A stretch of 6,374 bases of DNA from Desulfamplus sp. (GCA_015232935.1 JADFYT010000143.1:1-6374); one strand, 5' to 3'; counted from the first letter of the stretch, positions 1 to 5,926 are shown. Numbers and translations are program-made. The notes: generated by a model from the sequence alone, not told the origin.

Positions 1-86
1 CACAAAATCTGATGAGAGAGATTTCAAAGAGCAACACGAACTGTCATATGCAAAAACCTAACCGGACAACACTGCTATTCTGCCGT

Positions 87-115
87 TTGATGATTGATGC
101 TCTTGGGTTGATACT
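87..115 (+). promoter_or_regulatory. weak sigma70-like promoter candidate
   Basis: TTGATG (87-92) and GATACT (110-115) are separated by 17 bases, about 60 bases upstream of the receiver/CheW gene. Each box matches the sigma70 consensus at only four or five positions. No convincing sigma28 (TAAA...GCCGATAA) or sigma54 (GG-N10-GC) box was found before the gene. The true promoter may lie left of the window. Low confidence. Confidence 0.2.
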
Positions 116-123
116 CTCCCGCT

Positions 124-136
124 CCGGCCATGCCGG
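124..136. repeat. small GC hairpin in the leader
   Basis: CCGGC (124-128) and GCCGG (132-136) form a perfect 5-bp stem around the loop CAT, 40 bases before the start codon of the receiver/CheW gene. It has no T-tract, so it is not a terminator. A role in mRNA stability or as a protein-binding site is possible, but chance is not excluded. Confidence 0.25.
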
Positions 137-164
137 TTATCTGGACAATTGCGTAGAATATATA

Positions 165-170
165 AAGGAG
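165..170 (+). promoter_or_regulatory. ribosome binding site of the receiver/SBP/CheW gene
   Basis: AAGGAG lies 7 bases before the ATG at 178. It fixes the start codon, since the next in-frame ATG is at codon 19 and would cut into the receiver domain. Confidence 0.8.
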
Positions 171-177
171 ATTTTGT

Positions 178-2178
178 ATGGCAGGAATTCCTGAAAAACT
201 AAAGATTCTTCTGGTGGAAGATGACCGGACAATGCGTCAGATTGAAATTCGTACACTCAAGAAGATTGGCTATACAGACGTGGTGCAGGCATCTGACGGA
301 GAAGAGGCAATCAGGATGCTCGAGAAGACCAGGGGGATAGATGTTGTTATCAGCGACTGGAACATGCCAAAGAAAGGCGGACTTGATCTTCTTTTGTGGA
401 TTCGTTCAAGTGACAGGTTTAAAAAGCTGCCCTTTATAATGGCCACCGGACAGGCAGACAAGATTCATGAGCACAAGGCTGTTGATGCCGGCGTAACAGG
501 CTTTCTGGTCAAGCCTTTTGCTGATGAGGAACTCAAATTCGCTCTTGGCGGGGCATTTGGTGCTGAGGATGATGAGTCAAAAACAGAAAAACCTGTTCCA
601 AGGCTTGCTCCATCCGGCAAGGTAATTATCAGGATCGCCCATATACAGATTACTGACCACCTTGTTTTAGGTGTCCTGAAACATCTTATGGACAAAGGAG
701 ATCTTGTCTCAAGCCATTTTGAGCTTGAACCTGTCTGTATGCCGGGATGGAATCCGGTGGCTAAAGAGCTTGAACAGGGCACTGTTGATGGTGCCTGTAT
801 CCTGGCACCCCTTGCAATGGATCTTTACAGCGTTGGGACACCAATCAAACTTGTGCTGTTGAGCCACAAGAATGGCAGCATGTTTGTCAGTACGGCATAC
901 GGGGAGAACCGCGTGCCACTCAGGGCAATGCAAAAAGACAAGAAATCCCTGTTTCAGGAGCTTTTTAAAAACAGCTCTTTTCTCATCCCTCATAAAATGT
1001 CGGTACATCACATGCTTTCCCATCTTTTTTTAAGCCGGACAGGCCTTGTTCCTTCAATGCTCAAGGGGGATATGTACAATGTGGAGTTTGAAGTTGTTCC
1101 GCCGGTAAATATGCCGGAGTTTCTTGAAAAAAATCAGAAAAACAGCGGATTCATGGTAGCAGAGCCAATTGGAAGCCAGACTGTTGAATCAGGCATGGCA
1201 CAGTGCATGTTTCTTTCGGGCAGATTGTGGGAAAACCATCCCTGTTGTGCCGTTGTCATGCAAAATGAATTTATAGAAAGCTATCCTGATGCCATGTTTG
1301 AACTTGTCGATCTTCTTGTCAAGTCCGGAAAATTCATTTCTGAGAACCCTGATGCTGCTGCAAATATTGCAATCTCCTTTCTGGATCCGGACAAGAAACT
1401 TGGACTGACAAAGCCTGTACTGAAAAAGGTTCTCGCAGAGCCCGGAGGAATCACAACAGGCGATCTCTATCCTGTAATTGCTGATCTTGAGACCATGCAG
1501 CAGTATATGGTGGAAAATATGGGTATTGGCAGCACAGTCAGCCTGAACGAATTTGTGGATTCAAGATTCGCTGACAGTGCCTGTGAATCAGGACTTTCCG
1601 GGCGAATGCCTTCTGTTTTGTACTCCTCAGAGGAAGAGGTTCTTGAAATTGCGGGTTTATCTTGTGCCAATGCCGGAAGCAGGCAAAAGCTTGGCAATAA
1701 TTTCAAGGAGACCAGAACTGAAATTGCGGAAGAGGGCAAGTATCTCACATTCTTTCTGGCCTCTGAAGAGTATGGAATAAGCATCAGGAATGTCAGGGAG
1801 ATTATCGGTATGCTGGCTATAACTCATGTGCCCATGACCCCTGATCATGTCAAAGGTGTTATCAATCTCAGGGGCAAGGTTATCCCTGTTATGGATCTTC
1901 GCTTGAAATTTGGCATGGAATCTGCCGAATACACTGACAGAACCTGTATCCTTGTTGTCGAAATACCGGACGGGCGGAATCAGAAAAATTTACAGATGGG
2001 TGTAATTGTGGATTCTGTATCAGAGGTTCTCAATATCAGAAAAGAAGAGATTGAGGATAATCCAAGGTTTGGTTCGTCTCTTGACACATCAGCCATTCTT
2101 GGCATGGCAAGGATCGGGGACAGAGTGAGAATCCTGCTTGATATTGACAAGGCTGTTTCCGCACAGAGCAATCAGTAA
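178..2178 (+). CDS. receiver - NrtA/CmpA-like substrate-binding - CheW fusion protein
   Basis: A 666-residue protein that probably acts as a cytoplasmic chemotaxis adaptor with its own sensor and phosphorylation input. Residues 8-125 are a CheY-like receiver: acidic pair D15/D16, phospho-acceptor D60 in SDWNMP, T90 and K112 (KPF), so all key residues are present. Residues about 148-460 resemble cytosolic or periplasmic ligand-binding proteins of the NMT1/NrtA/CmpA group, with ITDH at 158-161, GWNPVAKELEQG at 190-201 and LAPLAM at 209-214. There is no signal peptide or transmembrane segment, so this domain should be cytoplasmic. After a variable linker (about 470-515), residues 520-660 form a CheW domain (FFLASEEYGI, GVINLRGKVIPVMDL, GVIVDSVSEV). 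The ATG has a good ribosome binding site. The domain order is the reverse of CheV (CheW-receiver), with an extra ligand domain between. The ligand is unknown; nitrate, bicarbonate or a sulfonate are guesses from the family. Domain calls are firm, the cellular role is inferred. Confidence 0.93.
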   Translation: MAGIPEKLKILLVEDDRTMRQIEIRTLKKIGYTDVVQASDGEEAIRMLEKTRGIDVVISDWNMPKKGGLDLLLWIRSSDRFKKLPFIMATGQADKIHEHKAVDAGVTGFLVKPFADEELKFALGGAFGAEDDESKTEKPVPRLAPSGKVIIRIAHIQITDHLVLGVLKHLMDKGDLVSSHFELEPVCMPGWNPVAKELEQGTVDGACILAPLAMDLYSVGTPIKLVLLSHKNGSMFVSTAYGENRVPLRAMQKDKKSLFQELFKNSSFLIPHKMSVHHMLSHLFLSRTGLVPSMLKGDMYNVEFEVVPPVNMPEFLEKNQKNSGFMVAEPIGSQTVESGMAQCMFLSGRLWENHPCCAVVMQNEFIESYPDAMFELVDLLVKSGKFISENPDAAANIAISFLDPDKKLGLTKPVLKKVLAEPGGITTGDLYPVIADLETMQQYMVENMGIGSTVSLNEFVDSRFADSACESGLSGRMPSVLYSSEEEVLEIAGLSCANAGSRQKLGNNFKETRTEIAEEGKYLTFFLASEEYGISIRNVREIIGMLAITHVPMTPDHVKGVINLRGKVIPVMDLRLKFGMESAEYTDRTCILVVEIPDGRNQKNLQMGVIVDSVSEVLNIRKEEIEDNPRFGSSLDTSAILGMARIGDRVRILLDIDKAVSAQSNQ

Positions 2179-2496
2179 AACTGACCATGATGACCGGTTT
2201 TTCATGTTAAACATTTATGGCCGTTGCGTGACTACCCCAAATCATGAAAATGCAGAATGCGTTTTTATGGGGAACATAAGGCAGCTTTGCTGCAATTTTT
2301 GCCGGATTGAAATTCTTGAGTAATATAAAATAAACACAGTGGTTGTTGTCTGCTGCTTTCGCATGGTTGTGGAATCAAAAAATCCCGCCTATGCTTTTTA
2401 ATCCAATCATTATGTTTTTTCAGTGTGTTATATCTTTTATCGCTAATTATCCGAGAAAAAACAGTCAAGATTAAATTCAGATTAATCCGATTTTTC
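2179..2496. other. intergenic stretch, no supported gene
   Basis: About 320 bases between the receiver/CheW gene and the promoter at 2497. Short open frames exist on both strands, but none has a ribosome binding site or a recognisable protein. It contains a short terminator-like hairpin at 2281-2300 and is otherwise AT-rich. No tRNA or known RNA gene was recognised. Confidence 0.6.
2281..2300 (+). terminator. probable weak intrinsic terminator
   Basis: GCAGC (2281-2285), loop TTT and GCTGC (2289-2293) are followed by AA and five T. The perfect 5-bp stem plus T-tract sits about 100 bases after the stop of the receiver/CheW gene, where its transcript would be expected to end. The stem is short, so efficiency is uncertain. 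Confidence 0.45.
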
Positions 2497-2502
2497 TTGA
2501 CT
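2463..2502. repeat. 8-bp inverted repeat overlapping a -35 box
   Basis: AGTCAAGA (2463-2470) and TCTTGACT (2495-2502) are perfect reverse complements 24 bases apart. The right arm contains the -35 hexamer TTGACT of the promoter at 2497-2525. This is the layout of a repressor or activator site read by a dimer, or of an upstream hairpin. No regulator is identifiable here. Confidence 0.4.
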
Positions 2503-2525
2503 ATAACGCTTTGCGTCATTATTAT
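2497..2525 (+). promoter_or_regulatory. sigma70-type promoter of a small transcription unit
   Basis: TTGACT (2497-2502), a 17-base spacer and TATTAT (2520-2525). Each hexamer matches consensus at five of six positions and the spacing is optimal. A transcript would start near 2532 and run through the structured leader to the small ORF at 2745. In AT-rich DNA such matches can arise by chance. Confidence 0.5.
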
Positions 2526-2552
2526 TGGTTTCAGGATGCACCGCGTTAAATG

Positions 2553-2569
2553 CTGTATTCAAAATACAG
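2553..2569. repeat. leader hairpin
   Basis: CTGTATT (2553-2559), loop CAA, AATACAG (2563-2569): a perfect 7-bp stem. It lies about 20 bases after the predicted start of the 2497 promoter's transcript. No T-tract follows, so it is better read as a leader structure than a terminator. Confidence 0.4.
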
Positions 2570-2628
2570 AAAGATTTGGTATTGTCTGCTGTGTTTTAAA
2601 TGCGGGTCTCAAACAATATATATTGGCT

Positions 2629-2676
2629 TTATATCCGGTATATTGACTCTTTATCTGAACAGATGTCTGGATATAA
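2629..2676. repeat. nested inverted repeat in the leader
   Basis: The outer arms TTATATCC (2629-2636) and GGATATAA (2669-2676) are perfect complements. Inside their 32-base loop a second perfect stem occurs, ATCTG (2653-2657) and CAGAT (2660-2664). The pair could form a two-stem RNA structure upstream of the small ORF, or mark a protein-binding site. It matches no riboswitch class I recognise. Confidence 0.35.
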
Positions 2677-2730
2677 GTCGTTTTGAGTTGCGGTGTCTGA
2701 TTTCATTGTAGATAAAATGCCTTAATGGCA

Positions 2731-2740
2731 AAAAGGAGGA
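2731..2740 (+). promoter_or_regulatory. strong ribosome binding site
   Basis: AAAAGGAGGA contains the full AGGAGG core (2734-2739), five bases before the ATG at 2745. It is the best Shine-Dalgarno match in the window and the main reason to take the small ORF seriously. Confidence 0.6.
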
Positions 2741-2744
2741 AGTT

Positions 2745-2939
2745 ATGTTTCTGCAGAATTGTATCATAGGAGTGCTTGGCTTGTGTGGCTTCGTAAGATT
2801 TGGGAACAGATCCTGGATCGGCATGCCGTTCAATCTGGCCAATGATTCTTTTTCTGTTGATGACGAGCATAATCATAAACAGGAAGACGAGTTGCATGAG
2901 ATAGATTTTGACTTTAACGACAAACTGCGTGTTGTTTAA
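2745..2939 (+). CDS. hypothetical small protein, 64 residues
   Basis: I do not recognise this protein. It begins with a hydrophobic stretch (about residues 2-18, Cys6 and Cys14) and ends in a highly acidic, His-containing tail (about 38-60) rich in Asp and Glu. The hydrophobic part is short for a transmembrane helix and could instead be an anchor or leader. Support comes from context: a near-perfect ribosome binding site at 2731-2740, a sigma70-type promoter about 220 bases upstream, and two stem-loops after the stop (2959-2990 and 3018-3047). Against it: no known family, and the opposite strand is also open over 2703-2999 and reads a hydrophobic segment ending in basic residues, so this could be decayed DNA of another gene. 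Moderate to low confidence. Confidence 0.35.
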   Translation: MFLQNCIIGVLGLCGFVRFGNRSWIGMPFNLANDSFSVDDEHNHKQEDELHEIDFDFNDKLRVV

Positions 2940-2958
2940 CTTGATACTCGCGGGATGG

Positions 2959-2990
2959 AATTTATAATGTGAAAAATGACATTTTAAATT
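2959..2990. repeat. AT-rich stem-loop after the small ORF
   Basis: AATTTATAATGT (2959-2970) and ACATTTTAAATT (2979-2990) pair at 11 of 12 positions around an 8-base loop, starting 20 bases after the small ORF's stop. Part of it (2973-2985) is also a perfect AAAATG-A-CATTTT palindrome. It may be a 3' stability element or an operator. Confidence 0.4.
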
Positions 2991-3017
2991 TTGAAACAAG
3001 CATAAGTTAAAATCATG

Positions 3018-3050
3018 GGCTGGGGGGGGATTTGATCCTCTCCAGCCTTT
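3018..3050 (+). terminator. strong GC hairpin containing a G8 tract, probable terminator
   Basis: The arm 3018-3029 (GGCTGG followed by more G) pairs with 3036-3047 (ending CCAGCC) in a 12-bp stem with three G-T wobbles and the loop ATTTGA. Three T follow, then GCATT. The stem is the strongest in the window and could end the small-ORF transcript. The short T-tract leaves doubt. The run of eight G at 3022-3029 is a slippage-prone homopolymer. Confidence 0.5.
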
Positions 3051-3165
3051 GCATTACCCGCATTTCCAACTTCTTCTTTCTCTGCTCAGCCTCTGCTTTA
3101 CCTTACATTCCGGTTTTTGCTTTACCTGCATTCCACTCTTCGCTTTATCTGCACTCCTGTGTACC
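3051..3165. repeat. degenerate 22-24 bp pyrimidine-rich tandem repeats
   Basis: Three adjacent related units start at 3095, 3119 and 3142, each beginning GCTTTA(C/T)CT followed by a CATTCC or CACTCC core. A fourth related unit (GCATTACCCGCATTTCC) starts at 3051, about two periods earlier. The mixture of 23 and 24 bp spacing argues against a protein repeat. On the minus strand the repeat reads as purine-rich GGAATGCAGGTAAAGC. The array ends where the ISAs1-type relic begins. Confidence 0.5.
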
Positions 3166-3166
3166 T

Positions 3167-3187
3167 CAGGGCAAACGCATTTAAATT
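3167..3187. mobile_element. possible terminal end of the ISAs1-type element
   Basis: CAGGGCAAACGCATTTAAAT begins 14 bases outside the stop codon of the ISAs1-type transposase relic (stop at 3181-3183). Many ISAs1-family ends begin CAGGG, and a terminus so close to the transposase stop is plausible. The opposite end is missing, so no inverted-repeat partner can be shown. Confidence 0.3.
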
Positions 3188-3549
3188 GCCTTGATTCCAA
3201 GGACTTTCATGAGATAAATATTATCCCGTCCTGCTTGCAGACGTTTGGTTTTTATGCTCTTTTTCATACTGTTTTTCTGTTTCAGGAGATTTAAAGCGAT
3301 GTGGCGTACCATGGCAAAATTTTCAGCAGCATTGCCGGCTCGTTTCCGACATTCGTCCTCACTGAAAGACACGTCGAGCCCCCAGTGAAGTTTGTTTTCT
3401 ATGCCCCAATGTTTACGGGCAGCATCAGCAAATACTTTCCCGTTATATTCCCGGCTCAAAAGATAATAACTGGTCTCACATGAGATTGTCTCTCCTATAT
3501 GGCATTCTCTTTCAACCATTCCAATACCTTTTCAACCTTTCCATAAAGA
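3181..3549 (-). pseudogene. ISAs1-family transposase, C-terminal remnant
   Basis: The minus-strand reading frame matches the C-terminal third of ISAs1-family transposases: KGIGMVERE, then SYYLLS, HWGIENKLHWGLDVSFSEDECR, GNAAENFAMVRHIALNLL and the end region KTKRLQAGRDNIYLMKVL. The HWxIENxLHWxLDV and AEN...RHIALNLL motifs are diagnostic. Full-length members are about 370 residues; only about 120 remain. The N-terminal part with the first catalytic residues is gone. A TGA at 3532-3534 interrupts the frame between SLWKG and KGIGMVE, where the family normally has Leu (WxGLKSIGMVE), so it is a nonsense mutation. Upstream, the frame runs straight into an IS630-type relic. Non-functional. Confidence 0.88.
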
Positions 3550-3937
3550 TTTATCCTCTTTTGTTTTGAGTGAGTCAAAAGTTGGGAAGTAGTGCAGGTG
3601 TATTTCATCCGTTTTAATGTTTTTCCATAATTTTTCGATGGGGTTGAAATCGGGTGAGTAACTTGGCAATTGGTAAACAGTCAGGAGGGACTCGAATTGC
3701 TCAAAAAACAAACGTAATGCCTTGGAAGTGTGATATGGAGCCCCATCGTGAACCAAAATAATTTGTTTTTCTGGTCTTGCCCAATACTTCCCAAAGGAAA
3801 TTTTTATAGGATTCCGAGTTGAAGCACTCTTCCAGGGTTTTGTAAAAAAACTTGCCGGTGAAATAATCGATAAGCCCGAATACTTTAACAGACTCCGGCC
3901 GGTATGGCTTAAAAGAAAACGATGTCGTAGATTTTGA
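3550..3937 (-). pseudogene. IS630-family transposase, truncated and frameshifted
   Basis: Minus-strand DDE-type transposase of the IS630/Tc1-mariner group. The first frame (about 3937-3767) reads VKVFGLIDYFTGKFFY, EECFNSESYKNFL and EVLGKTRK. After a run of five A (3766-3770) the match moves to another frame: QIILVHDGAPYHTSK, LTVYQLPSYSPDFNPIEKLW, THLHYFPTF-like IHLHYFPTF (3769 to about 3565). Catalytic Asp in HDGAPYH and Glu in NPIEKLW are present. The first catalytic Asp and the whole N-terminal helix-turn-helix half are missing; stop codons lie just upstream at 3938-3946 in that frame. The C-terminus is lost where the ISAs1-type relic joins, around 3544-3567. Non-functional remnant. Confidence 0.85.
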
Positions 3938-4046
3938 TCAAAATCAGGGAGACAACGCCATCAGCCAACGGGTATTCGGTTCAATAAAGAGTGAACAAAC
4001 CAAATCCAGGGGAAAGATGACAGTTGCCTTCTGACTGTAACCAACC
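3938..4046. other. gap between the IS630 relic and the MscS-like gene
   Basis: About 110 bases without a supported gene. The DNA following the channel's stop may include more decayed IS630 sequence, but I could not align it. No convincing intrinsic terminator for the channel gene is present. ACAGT and ACTGT around 4024-4038 can pair, but no T-tract follows. Confidence 0.4.
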
Positions 4047-5843
4047 CTATCCTTTGTGAACAGTAAGCTGGGGAAAAGGGATGTCCCAATTATTAGCTGT
4101 ACAGGCATCCACGCACCATCTCTGGATAGCTCTGTTGAGTCGGCTGTACTGCGGTGCCATCTTTCCGTCAAAATCGGCAAGGATCACAAGATCCAGTGAT
4201 GAGGCACCGGCCTGGCTGAACTCAACCTTTAAGCTCTGAAGATTGCTGGACAATTTCTCCTTTTCCATCTGTTCTGTTATATAGGCGTGAAGTGTTTCAG
4301 GTACTGATGATGTGACATCTTTTTGGTGAGAATAACCTATTCCGAACATCACGCTTATCCTGAAATTTGTTGACAGATTCAAGGGAGAAAGAGAGAGAAA
4401 ATCCTGCGTCTGGTAAACTTTTCGTGCACCACCATGCTGTATTATCTCCACCATCTCATGCGACAGGCTTGTCACTTTCCCTATGATCCCGTCAGAAAGA
4501 ATCACCCAGTCATTTTTTTTGCAGGGGAACCAGGGTTCTCCTTTCTTCACAGGTCTTGACATCTGTCCCATAAGATCTTCAATCGGAAGCCTTATACTCA
4601 TATCAAGCCATGGATTTTCAAGTCTGCAAAATACATTGATGCTTTTTACAATCCAGGGAACGCCATTATAAACAATACGCTCCCCCTCTCTTGCAGAGCC
4701 TACGTTAAGCATAAGGCGACTCTGCTGCCACAGTATCGGGATAGAGTGTTTGACCGCCCATCCAAGCCCCATAAGAAATATGATGGTCAAACTCAAAAGT
4801 ACCCAGTCCTCGGCAGAATAGAATACAAAAATCAGGGCAAAGATTGTGCACATAAGTGCTGAAATTTTAAAAAACAGGTCAATGACCCTTATATAAAATG
4901 GCCTGTACTCAGATTTGTAATCAGGGATTATTTTTATCAGGGTAATGTAAAAGACTCTCAGAAAAACAATCACCGCAAAACACGCAAGCAGTGCCATAAA
5001 AAGATAGAGCCCACGGGTTTTAAAAAAGTTCTTGATGCCAGTCTGAGAAGATTCGACAAGCGATGTCTCCTCACTCTCCATCTGGGCAAGCTGCATCTGG
5101 GCAATTTTAAGTTTGTTGTCAAGCTGATCTTTCATCCCTGTCCATTCCGGAATAAGACCTTTAAGGTATTTTTTTATCTCCTTGTCCGGTGTTGTCGAAA
5201 TAAGCAGATTTATATTTTCAATAGCCTGGTCAGCAACAGGAACAAGGTTGGTGTAGTAGCCTATCTCCTCTTTTATTTTTGTTTTCTGCCTTGCCTTCAA
5301 AGTAAGTCTCTTGAGTTCCTTGATTCCAGGCTCGACAAGAGAGAGTACTTCATTTTGCCAGTTGAACTCCTCAATTTTTTTCTGTGCAAAAAGCCCCATG
5401 TCAACGCCAGTTGCAATACTTTCAAAATCAAAATTGGCATCTTCAAGCTGCTTGTCCAGGCGTCCGAGATCTTGTGCTATGTTTTCTTTTTCATTATCAG
5501 AACTACTGTTTTCAAGAGTCTTCTTCTTTTCAGAGATTCTCTTTTCAAGACTTTTTTTCAATTCGATAATAGAGGCAAGCATCTCTATCGATGAACTCTT
5601 CTTGTCGTTATCCTGAACAGCCTTGTCATTATGCTCACCGGATTTTTGTTTATCAGGTTTTTTTGTATCGGAAGCTTTTCCATCAAACATGTTTGTGTCG
5701 GAGCTCTTTGCAGAAGAGCTCTTTTTCTCATCACTCTCTTCTGCAAAAATTCCTTTTTGAGGCAAGGTAAATAGTGCCATGAAGATGACAACAAGAATCA
5801 TAAATGAAATAGAACATGTACGTTTTTGTACCAGATTGCCCAT
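4047..5843 (-). CDS. MscS-like mechanosensitive channel with exported coiled-coil domain
   Basis: A 598-residue inner-membrane channel expected to open under membrane tension and release solutes on osmotic downshock. Residues 1-34 look like a signal peptide (KR then a hydrophobic core, IFA before EESDE). Residues 36-85 are a low-complexity Lys/Ser/Asp linker. About 86-265 are helical and charged, with likely coiled coils, probably periplasmic. Three membrane segments follow at about 278-304, 320-343 and 346-371. Residues 381-490 contain two beta-domain-like stretches: GERIVYNGVPWIVKSI...LPIEDLMG and DWVILSDGIIGKVTSL...YQTQDFL. The C-terminal alpha/beta domain (about 493-598) ends WDIPFPQLTVH, the typical MscS ending, so the protein is complete. 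The start has AAGGAG six bases upstream and its own promoter. The protein is much longer than E. coli MscS (286 residues), so I give no symbol. It stands alone; no partner gene is adjacent. Confidence 0.93.
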   Translation of the reverse strand: MGNLVQKRTCSISFMILVVIFMALFTLPQKGIFAEESDEKKSSSAKSSDTNMFDGKASDTKKPDKQKSGEHNDKAVQDNDKKSSSIEMLASIIELKKSLEKRISEKKKTLENSSSDNEKENIAQDLGRLDKQLEDANFDFESIATGVDMGLFAQKKIEEFNWQNEVLSLVEPGIKELKRLTLKARQKTKIKEEIGYYTNLVPVADQAIENINLLISTTPDKEIKKYLKGLIPEWTGMKDQLDNKLKIAQMQLAQMESEETSLVESSQTGIKNFFKTRGLYLFMALLACFAVIVFLRVFYITLIKIIPDYKSEYRPFYIRVIDLFFKISALMCTIFALIFVFYSAEDWVLLSLTIIFLMGLGWAVKHSIPILWQQSRLMLNVGSAREGERIVYNGVPWIVKSINVFCRLENPWLDMSIRLPIEDLMGQMSRPVKKGEPWFPCKKNDWVILSDGIIGKVTSLSHEMVEIIQHGGARKVYQTQDFLSLSPLNLSTNFRISVMFGIGYSHQKDVTSSVPETLHAYITEQMEKEKLSSNLQSLKVEFSQAGASSLDLVILADFDGKMAPQYSRLNRAIQRWCVDACTANNWDIPFPQLTVHKG

Positions 5844-5849
5844 GATAAG

Positions 5850-5855
5850 CTCCTT
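5850..5855 (-). promoter_or_regulatory. ribosome binding site of the MscS-like gene
   Basis: On the minus strand AAGGAG precedes the ATG at 5843-5841 by six bases, within GGAAGGAGC. It supports the chosen start, which also gives a complete signal peptide. Confidence 0.8.
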
Positions 5856-5897
5856 CCATTAAATTTAAAAACTGCTATTCTGTTGAATAAAATATAC

Positions 5898-5926
5898 ATT
5901 TTAAAGGCTAACAGATAGCTTGACAA
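5898..5926 (-). promoter_or_regulatory. sigma70-type promoter of the MscS-like gene
   Basis: On the minus strand TTGTCA (5926-5921), a 17-base spacer and TAAAAT (5903-5898). Each box matches consensus at five of six positions. Transcription would start near 5891 and give a leader of about 48 bases to the channel's start codon. This is the best promoter match in the window. Confidence 0.65.

Noticed and set aside
71..82. ACTGCTATTCTG also found at 5871-5882
   Set aside because: The 12-base match does not extend on either side and is best explained by chance.
12..194. 60-codon plus-strand open frame before the receiver/CheW gene
   Set aside because: It has no ribosome binding site, overlaps the well-supported start at 178 and resembles no known protein.
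2177..2203. AAAACTG ... CGGTTTT stem directly after the receiver/CheW stop
   Set aside because: A 7-pair, mostly A-T stem with a wobble and an 11-base loop is too weak to call a terminator.
2265..2519. 84-codon minus-strand open frame with Lys/Arg-rich middle
   Set aside because: No ribosome binding site and no recognisable family. It overlaps the terminator-like hairpin and the candidate promoter.
2614..2625. CAATATATATTG palindrome
   Set aside because: Simple AT alternation is expected by chance in this AT-rich stretch.
3051..3165. Repeats considered as a CRISPR array
   Set aside because: Units are degenerate and directly adjacent without spacers, and no cas gene is present.
3049..3294. 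Plus-strand 81-codon open frame rich in Leu, Cys and Phe
   Set aside because: It is the antisense reading of the pyrimidine repeats and of the ISAs1-type relic, with no ribosome binding site.
3944..4180. Minus-strand open frame overlapping the 3' end of the MscS-like gene
   Set aside because: More than half overlaps the conserved channel C-terminus in another frame. The remainder could not be aligned to IS630.
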